DNA of 64,000 nucleotides from an uncultured Sulfurovum sp. (GTDB lineage Bacteria > Campylobacterota > Campylobacteria > Campylobacterales > Sulfurovaceae), in assembly GCA_902727855.1 (NCBI GenBank), contig CACVAS010000107.1:181137-245136 (forward strand), given 5' to 3'. Shown one piece after another: positions 1 to 9,173 of the stretch (positions are counted from its first letter, which is position 1; each line of letters starts with the position of its first letter). The notes beneath the pieces were generated by a model. It saw only the letters and a list, made by a program, of their open reading frames with translations, was not told the DNA's origin and searched no databases. Made by a program: the position numbers and the translations under genes.

Positions 1-671
1 ACCAAATTACTATTATAACCTGCAAAGATTGCATCTCTGCCTGGGTGATTTTCATCAGTAGATCCTAAGATTCTAGCAAGTACGACTGTTATGTCATGGT
101 TATTATTGGTTTCATAGGTGTCAATTTTATCTAGAATACTGTTAAGACCAGAGACATTGGTTGATTGATCGTTTGTCCCAAGATGAATGAGAATAATATC
201 TGGGTTTGTAGCAGAGAGTATAGAGTTCATATAACCATTAATGTCATAAGTCGTTGCTCCAGGATATCCGTCATTATCCCCATCAAAAGAAGGTGAAACA
301 TCCCAACCCGTATTTCTCCTACCTACAAAATTAACAGAATATCCAGCATCTTGTAGTTTATACCATAAATGACTTCTATAACTGTGTCGCATGCTATCAT
401 CAGTCCTGGTGTCTCCTATAAATATTCCAAAAGTGATGGAGTCTCCTAAAGGTAATATCCTCACTGGAGATGAGGATTTAGTGTTAGAAGAAGGTGTCAA
501 GGAAGGCACTTTTTGTTCTAGTTCTTCTAAAAGTTGTAAAGATTTTTCTCGTTCTTCTTCTAAAAAGTAGTCATATGCTTCTACTTCATACTGATCTACT
601 TCAGCTAGCAAGAGAGATGTTAAAAGATATAATAGTGAGATAATAAAGAATATAGGTCTAATTGTTTTCAT
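1..671 (-). CDS. Secreted SGNH/GDSL hydrolase, partial (C-terminus off the window)
   Basis: The frame is open from an ATG at 671 to the window edge, giving about 223 visible residues. The N-terminus is a hydrophobic signal peptide or anchor ending near LLLAEV, followed by a Glu-rich helix. Block I of the SGNH fold is seen as LPLGDSITFG (nucleophile Ser). A Gly block II lies in NFVGRRNTGW, and block III is HLGTNDQS. The Asp-His block V would lie beyond base 1. These proteins are esterases or lipases, often acting on acylated polysaccharide. A Shine-Dalgarno-like AAGGA precedes the start. It is divergent from the MBOAT gene at 763. Family assignment is firm; the substrate is unknown. Confidence 0.8.
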   Translation of the reverse strand, partial: MKTIRPIFFIISLLYLLTSLLLAEVDQYEVEAYDYFLEEEREKSLQLLEELEQKVPSLTPSSNTKSSSPVRILPLGDSITFGIFIGDTRTDDSMRHSYRSHLWYKLQDAGYSVNFVGRRNTGWDVSPSFDGDNDGYPGATTYDINGYMNSILSATNPDIILIHLGTNDQSTNVSGLNSILDKIDTYETNNNHDITVVLARILGSTDENHPGRDAIFAGYNSNL

Positions 672-730
672 AATTAAAGATTCCTTTTTAAATCACATTA
701 TAACATATCTGTGATTAAGCCCATAAAAGT

Positions 731-736
731 TATAAT
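731..736 (+). promoter_or_regulatory. Candidate -10 box (TATAAT) for the MBOAT operon
   Basis: A perfect TATAAT lies 26 bases before the TTG start at 763, in the gap between divergent genes. I see no good TTGACA at the expected distance, so this rests on the -10 match alone. Confidence 0.3.
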
Positions 737-762
737 CCCCCTAAAAAATCAGGAGAATACAT

Positions 763-2205
763 TTGTTATTTAACTCCTATGAATTTATATTTTTATTTCT
801 TCCCTTTAGTTTTTTTGTCTATTTTTATCTCAATAAAAAACACTATACAGAGTTAAGTAAAGGTTTTTTGGTAGCAGCGTCACTTTTCTTTTATTCATGG
901 TGGAATATTATTTATTTGCCACTTATATTGCTCTCTTTGATGTTTAATTACAATGTTGGAAAATTATTAAGTAGAAAACATAAATCAAAACTATTTTTAG
1001 CCATCGGTATTACGGCTAATTTAGCACTGCTGGGTTATTTTAAATACGCAGATTTTTTTATTGGCAATATAAATAGTGTGGCGGGCACACAAATACCCTT
1101 ACTTTATTTGGCACTGCCACTTGCAATTAGCTTTTATACTTTTCAACAAATTGCATACTTGGTAGATAGCTATAGAAATGAAACAAAAGAGTATAACTTT
1201 TTAAACTATGCAGTCTTTGTAACTTTTTTCCCTCAGCTCATTGCAGGGCCAATTGTCCATCATTCGGAGATGATGCCACAGTTTGCTAAGATAAAAAATA
1301 AAGTCATTAATTATCGTAACATTGCACTGGGTTTATTTATATTTTCAATGGGATTGTTTAAAAAGGTTGCCATTGCAGATAGCTTTGCCGTATGGGCAAG
1401 TCAAGGTTTTGATGCAGTAGATAAACTCAATATGCTCGAAGGTTGGATTACTTCACTCTCCTATACTTTTCAACTCTATTTTGATTTTTCCGGTTATACC
1501 GATATGGCAATTGGTGCAGCGTTACTCTTTAACATCAAACTTCCTATTAACTTCAATTCACCCTATAAAGCATTGAACATTCAAGATTTTTGGAGAAGAT
1601 GGCATATGACTTTAAGTAGGTTTCTAAAAGACTATATCTACATTCCTCTAGGGGGCAATAGAAAAGGTGAATTTAGAACCTATACAAATCTTTTTGCAAC
1701 ATTCGTATTGGGTGGTATTTGGCATGGTGCGGGGTGGACATTTGTATTTTGGGGCGTACTTCATGGCTTAGCACTTGTTATCCATAGAGCTTGGCAAAAA
1801 CTAGGCTTTAAAATGTACAAAATATTGGCTTGGTTTATTACGTTTAATTTTATTAATGTTGCTTGGGTTTTCTTTAGGGCAAAAAGTTTTGATGATGCAC
1901 TAACCCTACTCAGTGCCATGTTTATGGGTGACTTTGTTGTACCTTCGTTTATTAGACGTATGTATCCTGTTATAACAGAATGGGGCATAAAGTCAGACTA
2001 TTGGTGGTTAAAGTTTTATCAAAATGATGTGTATATTCTATTGTGGTTGGTGGCAGGAACGGCTGTTGTGCTCTTATTACCAAACTCTATGCAGTGGATG
2101 AAAAAATTTAGAGCAAATCCTTTTTATATATCATTTACAATAGCTTTATTTATGGCTGTTTTTTTACTTCACAGAAAAAGTGAATTTATCTATTTTAATT
2201 TTTAG
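763..2205 (+). CDS. MBOAT O-acyltransferase, AlgI/DltB type (copy 1)
   Basis: 480-residue polytopic inner-membrane protein of the membrane-bound O-acyltransferase family. These move an acyl group, often acetyl, across the membrane toward a surface glycan, usually with an SGNH partner. Visible hallmarks are QQIAYLVDSYR, PQLIAGPIVHH, FWRRWHMTLSRFLKDY and the catalytic-His motif GGIWHGAGW near residue 321. The end, SEFIYFNF, is typical of AlgI-like proteins. The start is TTG at 763 with AGGAG 7 bases upstream. The same first residues (MLFNSY) begin the two paralogues at 14676 and 33470, which supports this start. The SGNH partner follows after 8 bases. Family is certain; the acylated polymer is not known. 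Confidence 0.93.
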   Translation: MLFNSYEFIFLFLPFSFFVYFYLNKKHYTELSKGFLVAASLFFYSWWNIIYLPLILLSLMFNYNVGKLLSRKHKSKLFLAIGITANLALLGYFKYADFFIGNINSVAGTQIPLLYLALPLAISFYTFQQIAYLVDSYRNETKEYNFLNYAVFVTFFPQLIAGPIVHHSEMMPQFAKIKNKVINYRNIALGLFIFSMGLFKKVAIADSFAVWASQGFDAVDKLNMLEGWITSLSYTFQLYFDFSGYTDMAIGAALLFNIKLPINFNSPYKALNIQDFWRRWHMTLSRFLKDYIYIPLGGNRKGEFRTYTNLFATFVLGGIWHGAGWTFVFWGVLHGLALVIHRAWQKLGFKMYKILAWFITFNFINVAWVFFRAKSFDDALTLLSAMFMGDFVVPSFIRRMYPVITEWGIKSDYWWLKFYQNDVYILLWLVAGTAVVLLLPNSMQWMKKFRANPFYISFTIALFMAVFLLHRKSEFIYFNF

Positions 2206-2213
2206 GAGAGAAT

Positions 2214-3206
2214 ATGAAGTATGTAAAAACAAATAGCTTAAGTTACAGAAAATACGTTCGTTTATTATTGAGTATACTAACGCTTATTGTTGGAAGTACA
2301 TTTTTATATTCCTATCATTATTCTAAATATTATCCTGTACCTATTACTAATAGAGTATCTTTAGACGCAAAATTGATGTTTATTCGAGATTTTGAAAATA
2401 GAGATAAGGTGGATACCATCATCATGGGTTCATCTATTGGTTTAGATAACGTGGATGGAAAGGTTTTGGAAAGTGCTTCAAAAACTGTGAATAATGTCTT
2501 GAATATATCGGCATTTAGTATGGAAATTTCACATATGGCACAACTTACAGAACTTATTGCACTGTTTCCTAATACCAAACGTATTGTATACTCTGCGCAG
2601 AGTTTAGATTTTACAGGCTCATCTAGATATAAACATCCAAATATAAATTTTATTAAAGAGTATATATATTTGGGAAAAGAAAATACAAATTTTAAATATA
2701 CATTTTTGACATTCAAAAATTTTATTAATATACTCAAACGAAGAATGGAATGGAATAAAAAATATATGGCACATAACAATTTTCACAACCTAGACTTTGA
2801 TTATACTGGGGGAATTTCCCTAGAAATTTATGGAAAAGATATTATTCAAGAAAGATGGAATAGGGATTTTATAGCCCGTACCAATCAAGGCAGTTATGAT
2901 GCACTTGATGGGTTAATCAAAAAACTAAAAGAGCAAGATATAAAGTTTTACTTCTTTGCGCAACCCTATAGACAACAACTGGTAAAAGAGCATAAGAAAA
3001 TTAGAACCATACTTACAAAGTTTCATAAGAAATCTGAAGCAGTTGTTGTAGATAATCAAGCATATTTTTTAAATCTTCATGATACAACAAATCTCCAAGA
3101 TGCATATTTCGCAGACCGGATACATTTAAATGCCAAAGGTAGTGTGATTATGGCAAAAGAGATTGCATCATTTATCGATAATCACGAAAGTAAAGTGAAT
3201 AGGTAA
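2214..3206 (+). CDS. SGNH-like (DltD/AlgJ-type) partner of MBOAT copy 1
   Basis: 330-residue protein with one N-terminal membrane anchor (about residues 13-33) and an extracytoplasmic domain. It shows an SGNH-type nucleophile motif, IIMGSSIGLDN, near residue 66, and a C-terminal Asp-His block, ADRIHLNAKGS. In DltD and AlgX/AlgJ systems, such proteins take the acyl group moved by the MBOAT protein and place it on the polymer. The strong GGAGAG ribosome site 8 bases after the MBOAT stop implies co-translation. It is clearly paralogous to 16104-17087: both share a YPxPxxNRxSxDAKLxFIR stretch after the anchor. The acceptor polymer is inferred only from context. Confidence 0.8.
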   Translation: MKYVKTNSLSYRKYVRLLLSILTLIVGSTFLYSYHYSKYYPVPITNRVSLDAKLMFIRDFENRDKVDTIIMGSSIGLDNVDGKVLESASKTVNNVLNISAFSMEISHMAQLTELIALFPNTKRIVYSAQSLDFTGSSRYKHPNINFIKEYIYLGKENTNFKYTFLTFKNFINILKRRMEWNKKYMAHNNFHNLDFDYTGGISLEIYGKDIIQERWNRDFIARTNQGSYDALDGLIKKLKEQDIKFYFFAQPYRQQLVKEHKKIRTILTKFHKKSEAVVVDNQAYFLNLHDTTNLQDAYFADRIHLNAKGSVIMAKEIASFIDNHESKVNR

Positions 3207-3215
3207 GAATAAGGT

Positions 3216-4649
3216 ATGACATTAAAGAAAAGAGTATTTGGTGGGGTAAAGTGGGTAGCATTTGCGAACATAGCCCAACAAGTAGTTTCCCTTATTGGAA
3301 TCATAGTATTTGCAAAATTACTTTCTCCAGAGGATTTTGGTACATTTAGTATCTTAATGGTTTTTGTTGGGTTCCTCATTATTTTTAGTGATTTAGGTAT
3401 TTCTGCTGCACTCATACACTTCGAGAATGCTTCAGAAGAGTTGTTGTCAAGTATGTTTTTTTTCAATGTCTTCATAGGGTTTACGCTGGCTTTGTTGTTA
3501 ATACTCTCAGCAGAGCCTATTGCAAAGTTTTTTGACTCCGTGCAACTTAAGCCTTTACTACAAATTACAGCGTTAAACTTTATTATTATCAGTTTTAGTA
3601 TAGTCCAAAAAGCGATACTTCAAAAAAATATTGATTTTAAATATTTATCTTTGATTAATAGTTTTTCTCTTCTTGTAGGGCTTGTTGTGGGTATTGGGGC
3701 TGCTTATTATGGTTATGGTGTCTACAGTCTTGTTATCCAAGTCATCATAGCATCGTTGTTAACTTCTGTGCTTATTTGGTACTATTCTCAGTGGCGACCT
3801 AAATGGTATTTTTCATTTGGTGAGATTAAAAAAATATGGAAATATACCTCTAATCTTTCTTTGTTTAATATTATTAACTATTTTTCTAAAAATGCAGATA
3901 ATTTTTTAATTGGTAAATATTTATCTATGTCAGCATTGGGTGTTTATAGTATTGCTTATAAAATCATGCTTTATCCTATCCAAAATATCACGAATATTTT
4001 GATTCATGTGCTTTTCCCTGCTTTTGCAAAATTACAAGAGGATAATGAAAGATTTAAAAAAGCGTATTTGCAAGTTATCTTTTACATTGCACTTATTACA
4101 TTTCCTTTGATGATAGGACTCATGACAGTAGCTGACCTATTAGTCAATTTACTTTTTGAAGATAAATGGACAGGATTAGCACTTCTTCTGTTTATTTTAG
4201 CGCCTGTAGGTATGTTACGCTCTATTTTATCAACAGTTGGTATGATTTATATGTCTAAGGGAAGTACTGATGTACAACTTAAGTTAGGAACAGTCAATGC
4301 TATTGTTATTATTGTTGGGTTTCTCATTGGCTTACAGTTTGGTGTCGTAGGTGTGGCTGTTTCATACTTTGTATCTCATATAATTATGTTTTACCCAGTT
4401 TTAAAGATTTCATGGAAACAGATAGACTTAGATGTTTATGAAGGATTAGCAAAGATTATGCCAGTTTTGATCATATCAATGATGATGGGTGCCAGTATTT
4501 ATTTGTTCGAGGTACTATGGTTCGTAGAAATAGCCAATCATTTTTTACGATTGTTGGTTATGTTAACTGTGGGCACATTATTGTATTTGGGTATGATTCG
4601 TATAAGGTATGGTAGTTTACGTACACTGATACGAAGTGTAAAAAGTTAG
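3216..4649 (+). CDS. Polysaccharide flippase, Wzx/MOP superfamily
   Basis: 477-residue protein made almost entirely of hydrophobic segments, about 12-14 helices. It begins with a MOP-type amphipathic start (GGVKWVAFANIAQQVVS) and contains FAKLLSPEDFGTFSI, the usual first loop of Polysacc_synt_3 proteins. Members flip undecaprenyl-diphosphate-linked oligosaccharide to the periplasm. It lies 9 bases after the SGNH partner gene, so it is probably in one transcript with it. The cluster also encodes an ABC exporter (Wzm/Wzt, 37939-39995), which usually serves a different export route. No clear Wzy polymerase is visible. Confidence 0.85.
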   Translation: MTLKKRVFGGVKWVAFANIAQQVVSLIGIIVFAKLLSPEDFGTFSILMVFVGFLIIFSDLGISAALIHFENASEELLSSMFFFNVFIGFTLALLLILSAEPIAKFFDSVQLKPLLQITALNFIIISFSIVQKAILQKNIDFKYLSLINSFSLLVGLVVGIGAAYYGYGVYSLVIQVIIASLLTSVLIWYYSQWRPKWYFSFGEIKKIWKYTSNLSLFNIINYFSKNADNFLIGKYLSMSALGVYSIAYKIMLYPIQNITNILIHVLFPAFAKLQEDNERFKKAYLQVIFYIALITFPLMIGLMTVADLLVNLLFEDKWTGLALLLFILAPVGMLRSILSTVGMIYMSKGSTDVQLKLGTVNAIVIIVGFLIGLQFGVVGVAVSYFVSHIIMFYPVLKISWKQIDLDVYEGLAKIMPVLIISMMMGASIYLFEVLWFVEIANHFLRLLVMLTVGTLLYLGMIRIRYGSLRTLIRSVKS

Positions 4650-4692
4650 TTTGAAAAATCAAATAATGTTGTATTCTTGGGTTAATGTATTA

Positions 4693-4698
4693 TATAAT
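4693..4698 (+). promoter_or_regulatory. Candidate -10 box upstream of the GT-C-like gene
   Basis: A TATAAT lies in the 76-base gap between the flippase and the next gene. An upstream TTGTAT at 4669-4674 is a weak -35 candidate with an 18-base spacer. Confidence 0.3.
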
Positions 4699-4725
4699 AG
4701 AAGTTATGTTTAAAAAGGTTAGAAT

Positions 4726-6537
4726 ATGATATTTATACATGTACTTATTGGTTTATTATCAATTTTTGTGTCACCACATATACTTTTACATAAATTATAT
4801 AAACATATAAATCTTTCTCTTCGTTTTAGTTACGGAATCATTATTTCATACACGGTAGTATGGATACTTGTACTTATTAATTATTATCTTAATTTACCGG
4901 ATGTTTTTACACTTATTTTTGTTTATATTATTTTTCTATTGTCTGTTATTGATTTTTTACGTAGTAAATACAATTTTGAAAATACTTCCAAAACTCTTAT
5001 CCTCTTGTTAGTCAGCCTTGTCATACTTATACCACTATTTAGTCACATTGGTGTAGGATTTAGAATTATTGATGCCCTTGCCAGTTGGAATAAGTGGGGC
5101 ATCGAACTTTACAATAATGAATATAACCCAATTAATGCGGCTTATCCAGTATTGCAACCTGGGATTTGGTCACTTATCTATAAAATACAGGGTAATAGTG
5201 ACATATGGTGGACAGCACAGTTAACATTATTTGCTATACCTCTGCTCGTTATTCTACAACTTATTATACTTTATAATGAAAGTAAAAATATTACTTATAT
5301 TATTATGTCAATTTTATTACTTCCTTACTTTTATTCATCTCATGTTTACAATGGAAATATGGATATACCAGTTATGTTACTTGGAATGTTGAGTTTAATT
5401 ATATTATATACTGCGGAACTACATAAAAATGAAAAATCATTTGAATACTACATTTATGCTTCATTGTTATTGGCTGGTATTGCGTCTATTACTAAGCAAG
5501 CTGGTCTTGCGTTTATTGTTTTTAATGTTATTTATATACTATTCAATGTAAAGTCTTTTACCTATAAAAAACGATTATTGTATGTTATTATAGGTTCTAT
5601 GTTATATTTTATTTCCTATCTGTCTTTGTACTATCAAAACAATATTGCTCCTCCTCTTGGAAATATAGATCATTTAGCAGAAATAGCTGAGTACCGGTAC
5701 AATAAAGAATCTATATCTGAGATTCTAGCATGGGCATATAAAAACTTTTTTCTACTTCCTGAAAAATTGCCTCTTATTGACACAATTAAAGTAAAATATT
5801 TCACTCTTAGCTTAATGATACTTGGGCTTATATTGTTTATGTTCAAAGACTTACGAAAATACAATAATATTGCTTTTTTATCTGCTGTATATTTCATACT
5901 TTCAAGTATACTTTGGTTTTTTTATTTTTCTTATGATGAACGAAATGCTTTGTGGGTTAAAACATTTTATATAATATTCTTCTCTATCAATATCAGTTAT
6001 TTAATTTCTTATTTCCCGTACAATCTAAAATATATTACTGCATCCATTTTTATACTATTGGTTGGCTTTTTATTTAATAAGAACGATTTAGCATATCGGG
6101 TTCAAGAAAAGTCTCAACAAGGTATTTGCGAGAAATACAAATGTGTAAATTCTGTCAATGAAGCAAAAAAATTATTAGATGCACATCAAGATAATACTTG
6201 TATGCAGATTTATACTAATGAGATGGTAATGCATGCAGATGCACTTGTGAAAGCATATAAGAATAAGTTTATTTTAGTGGGAAGAGATTATCATTATCAA
6301 AATTTTGAATTTCTTGAACATGATTGTGTCAAAGGGAGATATATTATTTTTAGACAAAACTCTACATTACGAACATATGAATGGTCAAAAGTGATTAAGC
6401 TTCATGAAGAACGGGTCATCCAACGTGTAAAAAATACCAAGGGCTTAGTTTTCTTTGTCCCTGCAAATACAAAATTACCAGATGATTACTTTAACAATAT
6501 GCCCTCAAACCATGGTAATACTGAAGGTACACTCTAA
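4726..6537 (+). CDS. Integral membrane protein, probable GT-C-type glycosyltransferase
   Basis: 603 residues. About eleven hydrophobic segments span residues 1-430, followed by a soluble tail of about 170 residues with four Cys (GICEKYKCVN, NTCMQI, HDCVKG). The first large loop carries DALASWNKWGIELYNN. An acidic/Trp motif in that loop is a common GT-C feature, because these enzymes use lipid-phosphate sugars as donors. I cannot assign a named GT family from sequence alone. The next gene is a GT2-GtrA fusion that would make and flip a lipid-linked sugar, so this protein is a natural candidate for the transferase using it. An O-antigen polymerase is an alternative. Confidence 0.55.
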   Translation: MIFIHVLIGLLSIFVSPHILLHKLYKHINLSLRFSYGIIISYTVVWILVLINYYLNLPDVFTLIFVYIIFLLSVIDFLRSKYNFENTSKTLILLLVSLVILIPLFSHIGVGFRIIDALASWNKWGIELYNNEYNPINAAYPVLQPGIWSLIYKIQGNSDIWWTAQLTLFAIPLLVILQLIILYNESKNITYIIMSILLLPYFYSSHVYNGNMDIPVMLLGMLSLIILYTAELHKNEKSFEYYIYASLLLAGIASITKQAGLAFIVFNVIYILFNVKSFTYKKRLLYVIIGSMLYFISYLSLYYQNNIAPPLGNIDHLAEIAEYRYNKESISEILAWAYKNFFLLPEKLPLIDTIKVKYFTLSLMILGLILFMFKDLRKYNNIAFLSAVYFILSSILWFFYFSYDERNALWVKTFYIIFFSINISYLISYFPYNLKYITASIFILLVGFLFNKNDLAYRVQEKSQQGICEKYKCVNSVNEAKKLLDAHQDNTCMQIYTNEMVMHADALVKAYKNKFILVGRDYHYQNFEFLEHDCVKGRYIIFRQNSTLRTYEWSKVIKLHEERVIQRVKNTKGLVFFVPANTKLPDDYFNNMPSNHGNTEGTL

Positions 6538-6552
6538 TCATATGTATAAGCT

Positions 6553-6582
6553 TTGACAGTTTAGGTACAAATTAGATAAAAT
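6553..6582 (+). promoter_or_regulatory. Candidate sigma-70 promoter for the GT2-GtrA gene
   Basis: A perfect TTGACA (6553-6558) is followed after 18 bases by TAAAAT (6577-6582). It lies 25 bases before the gene start, in a gap with no coding sequence. Confidence 0.45.
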
Positions 6583-6606
6583 TACTTTATATAAAAGGAT
6601 ACAATA

Positions 6607-7647
6607 ATGAAAAATAAACAATATGGTTTTACTATTCCTGCCTATAACCCAGATGAAAACTTATTGACTATTGTTAAAAGCATATTAGCACAGAGTGACA
6701 ATATGATTTTTATTATTGATGATGGTAGCAACCCCAAATCTGAACCAATATTTAGGGCATTAGAACAAGATTTCGATAGTGAAAATATTGTGTTTATACG
6801 ACATGCTGTTAATTTAGGTAAAGGTGCAGCACTAAAAACCATTTTTAATCATATCTTAACGAGCTATCCAAGTATTGAAGGGGTTGTTACACTGGATAGT
6901 GATGGACAACATTCTATACAGGATTGTCTACGAGTACTTAAAGAGTTAGAGGAGAATGAAAATGCCTTTATTTTAGGTCACCGCACTTTTAGTAAAGATA
7001 TCCCTCTTAAGAGTTATGTGGGTAATCATATTTCTAAATTTATTTATAAAATTCTTTTAGGGAAAAACTTTAAAGATACACAAACAGGTCTTCGTGGCTT
7101 AAGCAAATCATTTATGAAAGAATGTCTCACCATAAAATCTAATAGATTTGAATTTGAAACAGAACAACTTGCTATCTCTGTACAAAAAAATTTAAATATT
7201 ATTGAAATCCCCATTGAAACAATTTATATTGAAGATAATAAAGCAAGTTCATTTAGACCATTAGTAGATTCTTTTAAAATTTATTTTGTCCTCTTTAGGT
7301 ATGGATTATCATCTATTATTACAGCAATCGTTGACTTTATTGTCTTCATGATTTCCCTCTCTCTAGGTAGTAATGTATTAGTCGCGAATATCCTTGCACG
7401 TACAGTATCTATTGGTGTACAATTTACTCTTCTGGATAAATATGTATTTCATACAAAGACAAAAATATTAAATTTTGTATTTTTTGCTACTTATGTCTAT
7501 ATTATGGGTGTTATTTCTGCCATGACACAAATAAGCACTGTAGCCTATTTTGATATCTCTGTTATTTCAGCCAAGATACTTATAGAAGGTCTATTGTTTT
7601 TTGTTAATTTTGCTGTATTACGTTTATATATTTTTACCAAAAAGTAG
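6607..7647 (+). CDS. GT2 glycosyltransferase fused to a GtrA-like flippase domain
   Basis: 346 residues in two parts. Residues 1-215 are a GT-A GT2 domain with IPAYNPDENL at the start, FIIDDGSN, the metal-binding TLDSDGQH near residue 96, and TGLRGLS. Residues 225-346 contain four hydrophobic helices of the GtrA type (SSIITAIVDFIVFMISL, then VSIGVQFTLLDKYVFHT). In Gtr systems, GtrB makes undecaprenyl-phosphate-glucose, GtrA flips it, and a third protein transfers the sugar. Here the first two roles appear fused and the preceding gene could supply the third. The ribosome site is AAAGGA. The sugar is unknown. Confidence 0.85.
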   Translation: MKNKQYGFTIPAYNPDENLLTIVKSILAQSDNMIFIIDDGSNPKSEPIFRALEQDFDSENIVFIRHAVNLGKGAALKTIFNHILTSYPSIEGVVTLDSDGQHSIQDCLRVLKELEENENAFILGHRTFSKDIPLKSYVGNHISKFIYKILLGKNFKDTQTGLRGLSKSFMKECLTIKSNRFEFETEQLAISVQKNLNIIEIPIETIYIEDNKASSFRPLVDSFKIYFVLFRYGLSSIITAIVDFIVFMISLSLGSNVLVANILARTVSIGVQFTLLDKYVFHTKTKILNFVFFATYVYIMGVISAMTQISTVAYFDISVISAKILIEGLLFFVNFAVLRLYIFTKK

Positions 7648-7656
7648 AGGTTAGTT

Positions 7657-9147
7657 ATGAAATTTTTATTTATCTTTATATTAAGTGTTACACAGTTATA
7701 TTCAACAGATAATCATTATAATATTTCATCAGAAAAAATTATAAATTATGCACATGCTCCAGTAGCTAATTCTGCCCCGACTCTTCAAGATTATAAAAAT
7801 ATTGATTTGTTGTATGTACAACAAAATCATGTTAAAGAGATTAATAAAAAGATTATTCAAATTGCTCAAGGTAAAAAAGATAAAACGTATGTACAAAATA
7901 ATAATCAAAATTATCAATATAACTTTACAAATTATAAAAAAGTAGAAACTCCCATAGAAATAAATAACTCAAGGATATATTTTGGTAATTTAAATATTAC
8001 CAAAAATAAGAGTGTTTTTTTAAGAATATATGTAAAATCTTCAAAGCTTGGAAACTTATTTGCACCTAAAGTCAAAATAACTTATAAAGGGAAAACATAT
8101 TTGCAGACTTTTGAAGAAGATACAAAAGGGGATAGATATATAAACCTAAGTCATTTAGATATAAGCAATAATTCAGAATTAAAAATAGAAGGTAAGTTTG
8201 CAAGCATTAAAAATCAAACTGGATACCTATATGTTTTTGATAATCCAAACCTAAATAATAAAAAAATACTTATTGTAGCTCCTCACCCTGATGATGCAGA
8301 AATAGCAGCATATGGACTTTATAGTCAATATGCAAAAAATACTTATATAGCAACTATCACAGCAGGAGATGCGGGTTCAAACCATAAATATAATAATGTT
8401 TTTAATGGCCGTAAAAATCAACATATTGCAAAAGGAAAGAAAAGGACTATTGACAGTTTAACGGTACCTGTATATGGCGGAGTACATCCCGATAATTTAA
8501 TTAACCTTGGCTTTTTTGACAGTAAACTGTACACTATGTTTCAAAGTAAGACTTCTGAAGTGTCTGCAAAATATATTGATAGTAAGAATATAGATATATT
8601 TCGTCAATATAATATTTCTCCTCTTGCTAAAAACCTTAATGGAAAATCAAATTGGTTATCACTTGTAAATAATTTACGATATATTTTAGATACAGTAAAA
8701 CCTGACGTTATTATTACAGTACATCCTGAGTTAGATAGTCATGTGGATCATAAATATTCATCTGTCGCATTATTTGAAGCACTAGAAAAATCTTCTCTCA
8801 CCGAAGGACAATTATTCTTTTATACAAACCATGCAACAAACAGTGAGTATTATCCCTATGGTAGAGTGAGTGAAGCGATTACTCTTCCTCCTGTTTATAA
8901 CAATTCTATTTATTTGAATTCTATGTATTCTCATGTACTTTCAAATCAAAGAGAAAAAGTACTTGCTTTAGAGTCAATGAGTGATTTACGCTTTACAAAA
9001 CAAGGAAGTCTTTTTGAAAGTACATGTAAAAAGACACCTCATATCATTTGTAAAGATTATTCTTATATGAGAAGAGCTTCAAGACTTAATGAACTATTTT
9101 TTATTGTTGATATAAAAAATCTTGATCACCTATTAGATATACAGTAA
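7657..9147 (+). CDS. Secreted PIG-L-family deacetylase with an N-terminal accessory domain
   Basis: 496 residues. Signal peptide at about 1-17 (FIFILSVTQLYS). Residues 20-195 are Lys/Asn-rich and look beta-rich (a possible glycan-binding module, not recognised). From about residue 200 a PIG-L fold begins with ILIVAPHPDDAEIAAYG; the PHPDDAE motif holds the zinc ligands. A second metal motif, HPELDSHVDHKYSS, lies near residue 355. Family members remove acetyl groups from N-acetylglucosamine-type sugars. Most are cytoplasmic, so a secreted form points to deacetylation of an exported glycan. It starts 9 bases after the GT2-GtrA gene and is probably co-transcribed. Confidence 0.8.
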   Translation: MKFLFIFILSVTQLYSTDNHYNISSEKIINYAHAPVANSAPTLQDYKNIDLLYVQQNHVKEINKKIIQIAQGKKDKTYVQNNNQNYQYNFTNYKKVETPIEINNSRIYFGNLNITKNKSVFLRIYVKSSKLGNLFAPKVKITYKGKTYLQTFEEDTKGDRYINLSHLDISNNSELKIEGKFASIKNQTGYLYVFDNPNLNNKKILIVAPHPDDAEIAAYGLYSQYAKNTYIATITAGDAGSNHKYNNVFNGRKNQHIAKGKKRTIDSLTVPVYGGVHPDNLINLGFFDSKLYTMFQSKTSEVSAKYIDSKNIDIFRQYNISPLAKNLNGKSNWLSLVNNLRYILDTVKPDVIITVHPELDSHVDHKYSSVALFEALEKSSLTEGQLFFYTNHATNSEYYPYGRVSEAITLPPVYNNSIYLNSMYSHVLSNQREKVLALESMSDLRFTKQGSLFESTCKKTPHIICKDYSYMRRASRLNELFFIVDIKNLDHLLDIQ

Positions 9148-9173
9148 AGGCTTACTAGTTATCAGATGTTAAT

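Noticed and set aside
2330..2779. 149-residue minus-strand open frame
   Set aside because: Lies wholly inside the SGNH partner gene on the other strand, which has clear family motifs.
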